Shown in pieces: positions 1 through 5,942 of a stretch of 34,944 nt of DNA. A program made the translations under genes and the position numbers. Origin of the DNA: Anaerolineae bacterium. GTDB lineage: Bacteria; Chloroflexota; Anaerolineae; Promineifilales; Promineifilaceae. Location: the NCBI GenBank assembly GCA_007123775.1, contig SLGK01000087.1:1-34944 (forward strand), read 5' to 3'. The number at the start of each line of letters is the position of its first letter. The first letter of the stretch is position 1. Below the pieces are notes generated by a model. It searched no databases and had not been told where the DNA came from. It saw only the letters and a program-made list of their open reading frames with translations.

Positions 1-1
1 G

Positions 2-721
2 GCGGCGGCCACCCAAAAGCTGGCCAACGACCCTCGCTTTGTCGGCGGCCAAATTGGCATGGTCGGTATTCTCCATACCTGGGCCCGGGACCTCTCTTAC
101 CATCCCCATGTCCATTTTCTGGTACCGGCCGGCGGCCTGGACCGCAACACAGACTACTGGCGCTCGGCCAATGATTCTTTCCTGGTACCCGTCAAAGCGC
201 TTTCCCCTATCTTCCGGGCTAAATTCCGTGATGGCTTACACCAAACCGACCTGTTTGACCAGGTGCCTGCTGCACTCTGGCAGCAGGATTGGGTGGTACA
301 TTGCCAACCGGTTGGTAATGGTCGCGCCGCCCTCAAATATCTGGCCCCCTACGTCTTTCGGGTGGCTCTGAGCAACAACCGGCTTGTGAAGCTGGCCGAT
401 GGGCAGGTTACCTTTCGCTACAAAACCTCGGCTACAGGTGAAACAAAATTCTGTGCCTTGCCAGTTTGCCAATTCATCCACCGCTTTCTGCAGCATGTGC
501 TGCCTAAAGGCTTTGTTAAAGTGCGCTATTACGGTTTGTTCAGCGCCGGTAATCGGCAACGCTTGCGGTTAGCCTGGCGTTCGCTATTGACCCAATTGCC
601 TGGTCCGTTACCGCTCATGCCACCTGAGCCTGTGTCAAACATTGCTCTCCCTTGCCCCCACTGCGGTCAGGCCATGCGCTTACAAACGACGTTGAGACCC
701 GGTCAGCGGGCACCACCTTGA
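2..721 (+). CDS. IS91-family (Y2, HUH) transposase, 5'-truncated by the window edge
   Basis: The reading frame is open from base 2 and ends at TGA 719-721; the N-terminal part, including any zinc-binding domain, lies outside the window. The visible part has the HUH metal-binding motif in HPHVHFLVPAGG and, further on, KYLAPYVF. That second motif gives two tyrosines four residues apart, the Y2 arrangement of IS91-type rolling-circle transposases, which nick DNA and form a 5'-phosphotyrosine link. A CPHCG motif near the C-terminus could be half of a zinc knuckle. IS91 elements lack ordinary terminal inverted repeats, so the element's right end cannot be placed. The gene directly precedes an integron-like cassette array. 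Whether the element is intact cannot be judged from this window. Confidence 0.85.
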   Translation, partial: AAATQKLANDPRFVGGQIGMVGILHTWARDLSYHPHVHFLVPAGGLDRNTDYWRSANDSFLVPVKALSPIFRAKFRDGLHQTDLFDQVPAALWQQDWVVHCQPVGNGRAALKYLAPYVFRVALSNNRLVKLADGQVTFRYKTSATGETKFCALPVCQFIHRFLQHVLPKGFVKVRYYGLFSAGNRQRLRLAWRSLLTQLPGPLPLMPPEPVSNIALPCPHCGQAMRLQTTLRPGQRAPP

Positions 722-1027
722 TGAGTATCATTGATGGCGGGTTTTGTTCCGTCACGTGCCAACTCGTTTTTTGTCAGACAGGGCATAGCCGTTGCCCACT
801 TTACGCCTGTCTGGTGAAAAGTATTTGGCGAGATTTTTGTCATTTGTTGCCCTGCACACTTTCCAAAACCAACCACTTGTCTGGTTGCACACGGACAACT
901 TTACAACCAAGTTGCCCTTCTGTTATAATCCAGTCCAGAATCGGCGTCAGCATTGCACTTGCCACTGTAATTCTTGCTTGATTAAATTCCATATAGAATG
1001 GTAAGCCGCCATCTCGAAGTTGGAGCG
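722..1027. other. Non-coding region downstream of the transposase, with a hairpin
   Basis: No credible gene is seen here; the short open frames have no ribosome-binding site and no recognisable motif. An 8-bp inverted repeat, CAGACAGG at 775-782 with CCTGTCTG at 806-813, encloses a second small stem, GGCA/TGCC. Such a structure is compatible with the subterminal hairpin of an IS91-type end, but that role is a guess. The right boundary of the IS element is probably somewhere in this stretch. Confidence 0.4.
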
Positions 1028-1096
1028 GCTTAGTTCAACAAGGATTATGCGGCGGCTCCGCAAGCTCCGCGCCGCATGAATCCTTGTTCGTTAGGC
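1028..1096 (+). repeat. attC-like recombination site 1
   Basis: The site ends in GTTAGGC (1090-1096), a perfect match to the R' consensus GTTRRRY. The interior is a long imperfect hairpin: AACAAGGATT (1037-1046) pairs with AATCCTTGTT (1079-1088), continued by ATGCGGCG/CGCCGCAT, with G1078 left extrahelical. Extrahelical bases in one arm are typical of attC sites and define the strand that integron integrases recombine. The R'' side is ambiguous. GTTCAAC (1033-1039) fits RYYYAAC but overlaps the stem; GCTTAGT (1028-1034) is better placed but lacks the AAC. This is the least canonical of the three paired sites. Confidence 0.5.
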
Positions 1097-1244
1097 AAGT
1101 GCCGTGAGCGAACGATGAAAACTGAAAGTAAGCACATTGGCAAGAAACATCGGGAACATAAAAACCAGCCGGAATGTGTGCTTCTGCGCGAAGAGAAGAT
1201 GCGTGCAAGCAGGAGACCACTTCACGAACCGAGAGATAAGGCAA

Positions 1245-1526
1245 ATGTTCGACTATTCTGACGTCATCAAGGAAGGCACTGCTATTTATGACAAGACTCT
1301 ATCATACGAAGTGAGAATTAACCAAAGCCTTGTATGGTATGGTTCCGGTGACTACGAAGACACACCAGAAATCCAAGAAAATCGTACCATGAAATGCTAT
1401 TATGTATGGTATGAGTCATTGACTGAGCAAGGGCGCTTTAATGCTAGTGGAGGAGCTTTTCTCACGCTTGCAGAAGCGATGGCAAAGGTAGAAAGGGACA
1501 CAAACAGAACTGTGCGGTGGCGATAG
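1245..1526 (+). CDS. Small hypothetical protein, probable cassette gene
   Basis: A 93-residue protein of unknown function. The chosen start is ATG 1245, preceded by a weak AAGG only a few bases away; the frame stays open upstream to a TTG at 1137, but that extension is basic and has no good ribosome-binding site. The protein is acidic to neutral and rich in aromatic residues (for example CYYVWYESL), with no signal peptide or membrane segment. It lies between attC-like site 1 and a GCCTAAC heptamer at 1599, where an integron cassette gene would be expected. Its base composition is more AT-rich than the glycosidase and kinase genes downstream, which suggests acquisition by transfer. The family is not recognised. 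Confidence 0.5.
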   Translation: MFDYSDVIKEGTAIYDKTLSYEVRINQSLVWYGSGDYEDTPEIQENRTMKCYYVWYESLTEQGRFNASGGAFLTLAEAMAKVERDTNRTVRWR

Positions 1527-2114
1527 GCCATAGATAGTTAGCTTGGAGTAGCCCTGGACCAAGCAGGGAGTCGAACAAGGGCACTGATTGAGCTTCCCGC
1601 CTAACATCGTTTGGTGCGACCTGAAAGTTGCTTGTTTAGCTGTTGCACTTTCAAAACTGAATGATGCAATGCTTCGGCAAGCTCAGCACAGGCTCCGATG
1701 TTTTGCCATCGGTACTCTAGTGGAGCGTGCGTCGCTGGTAACGGCGGCGTGCGTGCGTTGCCAGGCAACGCCCCTCCATGACAATGCCTCCTCATCCCGC
1801 AAGGGAGATCACGAAAGCGGGGTTTAGCTTTTGGAGTTGCTGGGAATGACAGGGGTTTGGAATGGGAACGGCCGTTTTGCAAAACAAAGGCATGAACAGG
1901 CAAACGCCGCCGACTGGTTAAGGTTTTGGGGAATCACGAGAGATTGGGTAAGAAAAGCTGGCTTTGTTGGCATGATAATCATGGAAGGGGAACGGCCGTT
2001 TGCCAGCAACCTATCGGGCAACAGCCACCGCCCTGCCCGGCCAAGTCAGGCGGCTTCGGCGTAGGTTTTAACAAATTTACTCTGGCAAGAAGGCCAGCGT
2101 CAGGCGGGCAGCCC
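1527..2114. other. Gene-poor stretch inside the cassette region
   Basis: No supported gene. The open frames (for example the 77-codon one at 1831-2064) are compositionally odd and have no ribosome-binding site or motif. Structures visible are: a GCCTAAC heptamer at 1599-1605 with a weak partner near 1700; a perfect hairpin GCGTTGCC-A-GGCAACGC near 1757-1773; a GCGGG-rich patch near 1797-1822; and two copies of GGGAACGGCCGTTT, about 125 bases apart, starting near 1864 and 1988. The stretch may contain one or two degraded cassettes. Confidence 0.4.
1599..1706 (+). repeat. Possible degenerate attC-like site
   Basis: GCCTAAC (1599-1605) matches the R'' consensus RYYYAAC and sits 73 bases after the stop of the cassette gene, within the same CCCGCCTAACAT context as site 2 at 2112-2123. 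A distal partner CGATGTT (1696-1702) can pair with AACATCG (1603-1609), but the expected R' is only GTTTTGC and the inner arms pair poorly. If real, the site is decayed. Confidence 0.25.
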
Positions 2115-2225
2115 GCCTAACATTCCGTGCAGGTGACGCTGGCGCGAGTCCTCGGACGGCCAGCGTTTTGGCTGCGGTTGAGGCTCTGGACGACAGCGCC
2201 AGCGCACCTGACGGTGGCGTTGGGT
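2115..2225 (+). repeat. attC-like recombination site 2
   Basis: R'' is GCCTAAC (2115-2121) and R' is GTTGGGT (2219-2225); both fit the integron consensus and they pair with G-T wobbles. The inner arms are CAGGTG-A-CGCTGGCGC (2130-2145) and GCGCCAGCGCACCTG (2196-2210), which pair over 15 bp with one extrahelical A. A further CCGT/ACGG segment leaves an extrahelical G on the same arm. The total length of 111 bp is within the range of chromosomal attC sites. A separate short hairpin, AGGCGGG-CAG-CCCGCCT (2102-2118), abuts and overlaps the R'' box. Confidence 0.65.
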
Positions 2226-2303
2226 GGCGCGGTGCAGGTTGGCGTTTTGAATGCGGCGCGGTAGTTTGGGGTCGTTGGTTAGCGGGTGGTTTGGTGTGAG
2301 GCA

Positions 2304-2381
2304 CGGCCGTTTTGACAAACACAGTCCAGACCGCGACAGGTATTGGATTTGCGGTTCGGTGCGTGGTGACGGCTGTTGGGC
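2304..2381 (+). repeat. Truncated attC-like site (right half only)
   Basis: This segment resembles the region around site 3. Bases 2304-2324 are identical to 3146-3166 over 21 bp. The following GACAGGT-TTGG-TTTGCGGTTCGG stretch also recurs around 3234-3258. It ends in a consensus R' box, GTTGGGC (2375-2381). The left arm and R'' box present in site 3 (about 3181-3230) have no counterpart here, as expected after a deletion of about 55 bases. It marks the left border of the toxin-antitoxin cassette. Confidence 0.5.
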
Positions 2382-2479
2382 GATCAAAGTTGACCAATGA
2401 GAAATTGATTAGTTTAGCAGCGCCATAGCGCGAGCCTTCATGGTAAAATAGAGAAAAATCTGCATAAGGAGGCTTCAAA

Positions 2480-2710
2480 ATGTTAGCTGATGCTCAAGTT
2501 TTTGAAAACATTCTGACACAAGTTAATCAACTATCTCCAGAGTATCGTCTGAAGCTCATTCAGCGTGTGACAGCATCATTATTGCCTTTTCCTCCACAAC
2601 AATCAAAACCTTTGCAGTATGGAAAATACAAGGGCAATCGTATGTCCACCTTAGAAGACTTTGCTATTGCTGAATGGCATCCAAGGGACGATGAACTCAA
2701 TGGCGAATAA
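2480..2710 (+). CDS. Antitoxin of a toxin-antitoxin pair
   Basis: A 76-residue protein with a very strong ribosome-binding site (AAGGAGG, 2465-2471) before ATG 2480. It would bind and neutralise the PIN-domain toxin encoded immediately downstream and probably autorepress the operon. That role rests on context and size: the small gene comes first and overlaps the toxin start by 11 bases. The N-terminal half is helical (NQLSPEYRLKLIQRVTASLL), as in short antitoxins of the DUF2281/VapB-like kind; the C-terminal acidic tail (ISEWHPRDDEL-like region) would be the toxin-binding part. No canonical AbrB or RHH motif is obvious. Toxin-antitoxin pairs are common, stabilising cargo of chromosomal integrons, which matches the attC-like sites on both sides. 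Confidence 0.75.
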   Translation: MLADAQVFENILTQVNQLSPEYRLKLIQRVTASLLPFPPQQSKPLQYGKYKGNRMSTLEDFAIAEWHPRDDELNGE

Positions 2711-3110
2711 ATATATCCTTGATACGCACGCGCTGGTATGGTACCTGGAAGGAAATCCAAAATTAGGTCAGCAAGCCAAAATCACAATGGGCGCGGCTGG
2801 CAGTTTAATGGTCTTGCCGTTGATCGCTGTCGCTGAAGCAGCATTTCTTATCGAGCGTGGGCGCATTGGTATTCCATCCGTGTCAGATTTGCTTACCGAT
2901 ATAAAAGAAGACAAACGAATTGAGATTTTCCCATTAACCTGGGATGTTTTCGAGCGTAGCTTAACGGCCGAAGGTTTGCGTATTCCCGAATTACATGATC
3001 GATTTATTGTGAGCACAGGTCTTCATTTGCAAGATTTAGGGGACACTGTAGAGATCATAACAAGAGATCAAGCGATTACTAATGCTGGCGTGTTGTCAGT
3101 CATTTGGTGA
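2700..3110 (+). CDS. VapC-like PIN-domain ribonuclease toxin
   Basis: A 136-residue PIN-domain protein that would cleave RNA in a metal-dependent way and arrest growth when not bound by its antitoxin. The acidic residues of the fold are visible: the aspartate in YILDTHALVWYL near the N-terminus, a glutamate in AVAEAAFL, the aspartate in LHDRFIVSTG, and the aspartate in IITRDQAI near the C-terminus. The length is normal for VapC. The start at ATG 2700 is preferred because AAGGGA at 2683-2688 lies 11 bases upstream; ATG 2691 in the same frame would sit too close to it. The start overlaps the antitoxin's end, giving translational coupling. An attC-like site lies 75 bases past the stop. Confidence 0.88.
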   Translation: MANKYILDTHALVWYLEGNPKLGQQAKITMGAAGSLMVLPLIAVAEAAFLIERGRIGIPSVSDLLTDIKEDKRIEIFPLTWDVFERSLTAEGLRIPELHDRFIVSTGLHLQDLGDTVEIITRDQAITNAGVLSVIW

Positions 3111-3184
3111 TAAAATTGGGCGGCATGGCGACAGTAGGGCGGTTGCGGCCGTTTTGACAAACACAGATCAGGTCTCGCGGTCCC

Positions 3185-3280
3185 GCCCAACAGTTGCGTG
3201 AACCCGACCGAACCGCCGCAGGTTTTTGGTTGGGACAGGTGTTGGTTTTGCGGTTCGGCGGGTTATGCCGGCCGTTAGGC
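3185..3280 (+). repeat. attC-like recombination site 3 (best example)
   Basis: R'' is GCCCAAC (3185-3191) and R' is GTTAGGC (3274-3280). Nine-base spacers separate each from a long stem. The left arm AACCCG-A-CCGAACCGC (3201-3216) pairs with GCGGTTCGGCGGGTT (3250-3264) over 15 bp, with A3207 extrahelical, and a 33-base apical loop separates them. The order R''-spacer-stem-loop-stem-spacer-R', the length of 96 bp and the single unpaired base on one arm all match the known layout of attC sites. It closes the toxin-antitoxin cassette on the right. Confidence 0.75.
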
Positions 3281-3394
3281 GGAACAAGGCGTGGTTAAAG
3301 TGGTGTTGGTGAGCGGGGGGTGTGGTAAACGGCCGTTTTCACCGTAAATTGCAATGGGGAATTTTAAGCACAATCAGGCACATCCCGGCACTGG

Positions 3395-3478
3395 TTACAA
3401 GGCAGTCAAATCGGCCGGGGCCGCTAAACGATGCAGCCACGAAACCTGATCAAAGTCAGCATCAAAACTGGCAATCAC
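3395..3478 (-). pseudogene. C-terminal remnant of a VapC-like toxin
   Basis: Directly after the antitoxin-like gene's stop (TAGTG overlap), the minus strand reads 27 codons, starting VIASFDADFDQVSWLHRL and ending at TAA (3395-3397). The FDADFD segment followed by a short helix is characteristic of the C-terminal end of VapC PIN-domain toxins, including the last catalytic aspartate. The rest of the toxin, roughly 110 residues, is missing. The fused position suggests an internal deletion that removed most of vapC. A tiny intact peptide is the alternative, but no ribosome-binding site independent of the antitoxin gene is seen. Confidence 0.6.
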
Positions 3479-3756
3479 TACACCTCATCGTACAGCGACT
3501 CAGTATCAGCCAGAGCGTCGCCTTCATAACCAGCCGTGAGCAAGTCTGTCCACTTCATTAAACTCTCCGGCGGGACAGGCACGGTGGGATATAGCCAGGG
3601 CGTATCCTCACTTTTTTCGGTTGACTTGACCGGCGGTTGTGTTTGCATAAACCGGATAAACGTTTCAACCATTGGCAGACTATCGGCTGGCAGTTCATCT
3701 AACAACGCAATGATTTTTTGTCGCTCTTCTTGCACAACAGGCGATGGATAAGTCAT
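3478..3756 (-). CDS. Antitoxin-like protein, orphaned
   Basis: A 92-residue protein with ATG at 3756-3754 and a good ribosome-binding site (GAGGTG) just upstream on the minus strand. The N-terminal helix ERQKIIALLDELPADSLP followed by VETFIRFM resembles the DUF2281/VapB-like antitoxin N-terminus, in which a regulatory helix precedes a proline-rich toxin-binding tail. The tail ends in acidic residues (ADTESLYDEV). Only a fragment of the expected toxin follows, so this may be an antitoxin that outlived its partner. It is transcribed divergently from the GH42 gene and lies beyond the last attC-like site, so it may belong to the host chromosome and not to the cassette array. Confidence 0.65.
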   Translation of the reverse strand: MTYPSPVVQEERQKIIALLDELPADSLPMVETFIRFMQTQPPVKSTEKSEDTPWLYPTVPVPPESLMKWTDLLTAGYEGDALADTESLYDEV

Positions 3757-3798
3757 AATACACCTCTAGCTAATGCGTAAAATGTAATCAGAAAGACC

Positions 3799-3825
3799 TT
3801 ACGCTTTACGTTTTACGTTTCACGT
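3799..3825. repeat. Short imperfect tandem repeat (TTACG-type)
   Basis: Three to four imperfect 8-base units of the form TACGTTTT run in tandem between the divergent antitoxin-like and GH42 genes. They resemble in style the 7-bp ACGCAAT array at 5891-5932. Nothing coding overlaps it. Confidence 0.5.
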
Positions 3826-3833
3826 CACAAATT

Positions 3834-3862
3834 TTGAAAAAACTACCCTCCTATACTATACC
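3834..3862 (+). promoter_or_regulatory. Possible sigma-70-type promoter for the GH42 gene
   Basis: TTGAAA (3834-3839) and TATACC (3857-3862) are separated by 17 bases; an overlapping TATACT lies at 3852-3857. Transcription would begin only a few bases before the AAAGG ribosome-binding site at 3865-3869. The match is by eye only. Confidence 0.3.
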
Positions 3863-3876
3863 ACAAAGGTCACCCC

Positions 3877-5874
3877 ATGAAACTAGGCGTTTGTTATTAC
3901 CCTGAACATTGGCCGCGCCAACAGTGGGCCGAAGATGCCCGCCTGATGGGTGAAGCCGGGCTGGATTTGGTGCGGCTGGCGGAATTTGCCTGGGCCAAAC
4001 TGGAGCCGCAGCCCGGCCGTTATGACTGGGCCTGGCTGGATGAGGCGATTGAGGTTCTGGCCGGGGCCGGTCTGGAGGTGGTGCTGGGCACACCTACCGC
4101 CACCCCACCCGTCTGGTTGACCCGCCAGCAGCCGGATATTTTGCGCCGTGACAAAAACGGCTGTTTCCGCGATCATGGCACCCGCCGCCATTACTGCCCC
4201 AACAGCCCCACCTACCGCGACCACTCCCGCCGCATCGTAACCGCCATGGCCGAACGGTACGGCCAGGATGAGCGCATCGTCGGCTGGCAGATCGACAACG
4301 AATTTGGCGGCGGCAGCACGGCCCGCTGTTACTGCGACCACTGCACGGCCGTTTTCCAAACCTGGTTGAGCGAGCGATACGGCCGTGTCGAGCAGCTCAA
4401 CGAAGCCTGGGGCACCATCTTCTGGTCCCAAACCTACGCCGACTGGTCCGAAATTGGGCTGCCCCACGACGGGCTAGACAAACCCAACCCCAGCCACGAA
4501 CTCGACTACTTCCGCTTCGCCTCCGACAGCTTTGTCAGCTACCAGCAGGAGCAGATAGATATTTTGCGCCGCCTGGCCCCCGGCCGTTTTATCACCCACA
4601 ACTTCATGGGGCTGTTCCGTGACCTGGACCAGTTTGATATGGCCGCCGCGCTCGATTTCGTCACCTGGGATGCCTATCCCACCGGCAACCCCGACCGCTG
4701 GCGCCAGCTGCTCTACCCGCCCGGCAGCGATTTCAGCCAAAACGATCCCGTTTATGCCTATGACGTGGGCGAGCCGCTGCTTATCAACATGGCCCACGAC
4801 CTGACACGGGGCCTCAAGCAGGCCCCCTTCTGGGTGATGGAGCAGCAGTGCGGCCACATCAACTGGGGCGACATCAACCCCGGTATTCGGCCAGGTACGC
4901 CGCGCCTGTGGACCTGGCAGGCGGCCGCCGCCGGGGCCGATGGGGTGGTTTATTTTCGCTGGCGGGCGACCGTTTTGGCGCAGGAGCAGTACCATTCCGG
5001 CCTGCGCCAGCATGATGGCTCGCCCGGCGTGGCCTGGGGCGACCTGCTCCGTTTGCAGGCTGAGCGGGATTTGTTAGCTGAGGTAACGGCCGTTCCTCCC
5101 ACCCCGCGCGTCGCCCTGCTGTTTGATTATGACGACCTGTGGGCCATCCAACTACAACCCCACCGGCACGATTTCGACTATCTGCGCCACCACTTTGTTT
5201 TCTACCAGGCCCTCAGCCGGCTGGGCATCCCCGTCGATATTGTCTCGCCCCAGGCCGACTTGAGCCGCTACACGCTGCTCATTGCGCCGACGCTGCATCT
5301 GGATTCGTCACACCTAGACCTGTCAGGTTTTGAGCAATCCGCGATTGCCAACCTGACAGGTCTACTTCTCGGCGTTCGCAGCGGCTTCAAGACGGCCAGC
5401 AACAAGGTGACAATGGACCCCCTGCCGGGGGCGCTACGGCCGTTAACCGGCACCACCGTCACAAATTGGCAATCATTACCGCCGGGCATTGGCTGGCCGC
5501 TCGACAGTGAGATACCCGACCTGATCGGCCCAGCCACCTATTGGACCGAAACGTTGCAGCCAGAAACGGCCGTTCCCCTGGTCCGTTATGCTGATGGCAC
5601 GGCCGCTTTAACCGAGAACGTGGTGGGCAACAGCCGTGTCTATCACCTCGGCTGGTACCCCACCCTCGACCAGGCCATCGCCCTGCTGCGCTACCTGGCC
5701 CCCCGCCACGGCCTAACCCCCCTGGCCGACCGGCTGCCCCCTGGCCTCTTCGCCAGCCAGCGCGGTGATTATCTTATTCTGCTCAACTACACCGACCAAT
5801 CGCTAACGGCCGTTGTCAACGGATCGGATGTGGTGGTAAACGGCCGTGATGTTAAAATAGTGCGTAGTGCGTAG
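3877..5874 (+). CDS. Beta-galactosidase, glycoside hydrolase family 42
   Basis: A 665-residue cytoplasmic enzyme that removes terminal beta-D-galactose from small galactosides with retention of configuration. The opening MKLGVCYYPEHWPRQQW and the TPTATPPVWL segment are typical of GH42. The acid/base glutamate is E142 in WQIDNEFGG and the nucleophile is E322 in WVMEQQCGHINW. A CYCDHC cluster shortly after E142 matches the structural zinc site seen in many GH42 enzymes. The length is normal, and the C-terminal beta-rich domain is present. AAAGG lies 7 bases before ATG 3877. There is no signal peptide. A 50-base palindromic element lies inside the coding sequence (5315-5364), and the 3' end runs into a short repeat. 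The GH4 gene follows 68 bases later, suggesting a shared transcript for galactoside use. Confidence 0.93.
   Translation: MKLGVCYYPEHWPRQQWAEDARLMGEAGLDLVRLAEFAWAKLEPQPGRYDWAWLDEAIEVLAGAGLEVVLGTPTATPPVWLTRQQPDILRRDKNGCFRDHGTRRHYCPNSPTYRDHSRRIVTAMAERYGQDERIVGWQIDNEFGGGSTARCYCDHCTAVFQTWLSERYGRVEQLNEAWGTIFWSQTYADWSEIGLPHDGLDKPNPSHELDYFRFASDSFVSYQQEQIDILRRLAPGRFITHNFMGLFRDLDQFDMAAALDFVTWDAYPTGNPDRWRQLLYPPGSDFSQNDPVYAYDVGEPLLINMAHDLTRGLKQAPFWVMEQQCGHINWGDINPGIRPGTPRLWTWQAAAAGADGVVYFRWRATVLAQEQYHSGLRQHDGSPGVAWGDLLRLQAERDLLAEVTAVPPTPRVALLFDYDDLWAIQLQPHRHDFDYLRHHFVFYQALSRLGIPVDIVSPQADLSRYTLLIAPTLHLDSSHLDLSGFEQSAIANLTGLLLGVRSGFKTASNKVTMDPLPGALRPLTGTTVTNWQSLPPGIGWPLDSEIPDLIGPATYWTETLQPETAVPLVRYADGTAALTENVVGNSRVYHLGWYPTLDQAIALLRYLAPRHGLTPLADRLPPGLFASQRGDYLILLNYTDQSLTAVVNGSDVVVNGRDVKIVRSA
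5315..5364. repeat. Palindromic REP-like element inside the GH42 gene
   Basis: A perfect 15-bp inverted repeat (5315-5329 with 5350-5364, arm TAGACCTGTCAGGTT) flanks a 20-base centre. The centre itself contains a 6-bp hairpin, GCAATC-CGC-GATTGC (5334-5348). It is translated in frame as roughly LDLSGFEQSAIANLTGL. This takes the place of the glycine-rich turn and helix that GH42 proteins usually have just before LLLGVRSGF. Such structured, perfectly paired DNA in a coding region suggests insertion of a small mobile palindrome. No second copy was found in the window. Confidence 0.6.
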
Positions 5875-5932
5875 TCCGTATGCCCTCCCTACGCACTACG
5901 CAATACGCAATACGCAATACGCAATACGCAAC
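5858..5932. repeat. Inverted repeat and 7-bp tandem repeat between GH42 and GH4 genes
   Basis: Two overlapping copies of TAGTGCGTAG (5858-5867 and 5865-5874) form the last codons and stop of the GH42 gene. CTACGCACTA (5889-5898) is their inverse complement, giving a 10-bp stem with a 14-base loop. It continues as six 7-bp units: ACGCACT, four copies of ACGCAAT, and ACGCAAC (5891-5932). The array ends immediately before the AGGAG ribosome-binding site of the GH4 gene. There is no T-tract, so a classical terminator is unlikely. Confidence 0.75.
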
Positions 5933-5942
5933 AGGAGACCCG

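Noticed and set aside
1115-1261. A 48-codon basic open frame starting right after attC-like site 1
   Set aside because: It is close to where a cassette gene could start, but has no ribosome-binding site, is low in complexity and overlaps the better-supported frame at 1245.
1831-2064. A 77-codon plus-strand frame in the cassette region
   Set aside because: Contains two copies of the AACGGCCGTT word and has no ribosome-binding site or motif; more likely non-coding cassette debris.
4474-5013. Long minus-strand open frame opposite the GH42 gene
   Set aside because: Overlaps an unmistakable GH42 catalytic domain; the antisense translation is repetitive in G, V and A and has no recognisable domain.
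5891-5932. Tandem repeat considered as a CRISPR array
   Set aside because: The unit is only 7 bp with no spacers; it is a simple tandem repeat. No CRISPR array or cas gene was seen anywhere in the window.
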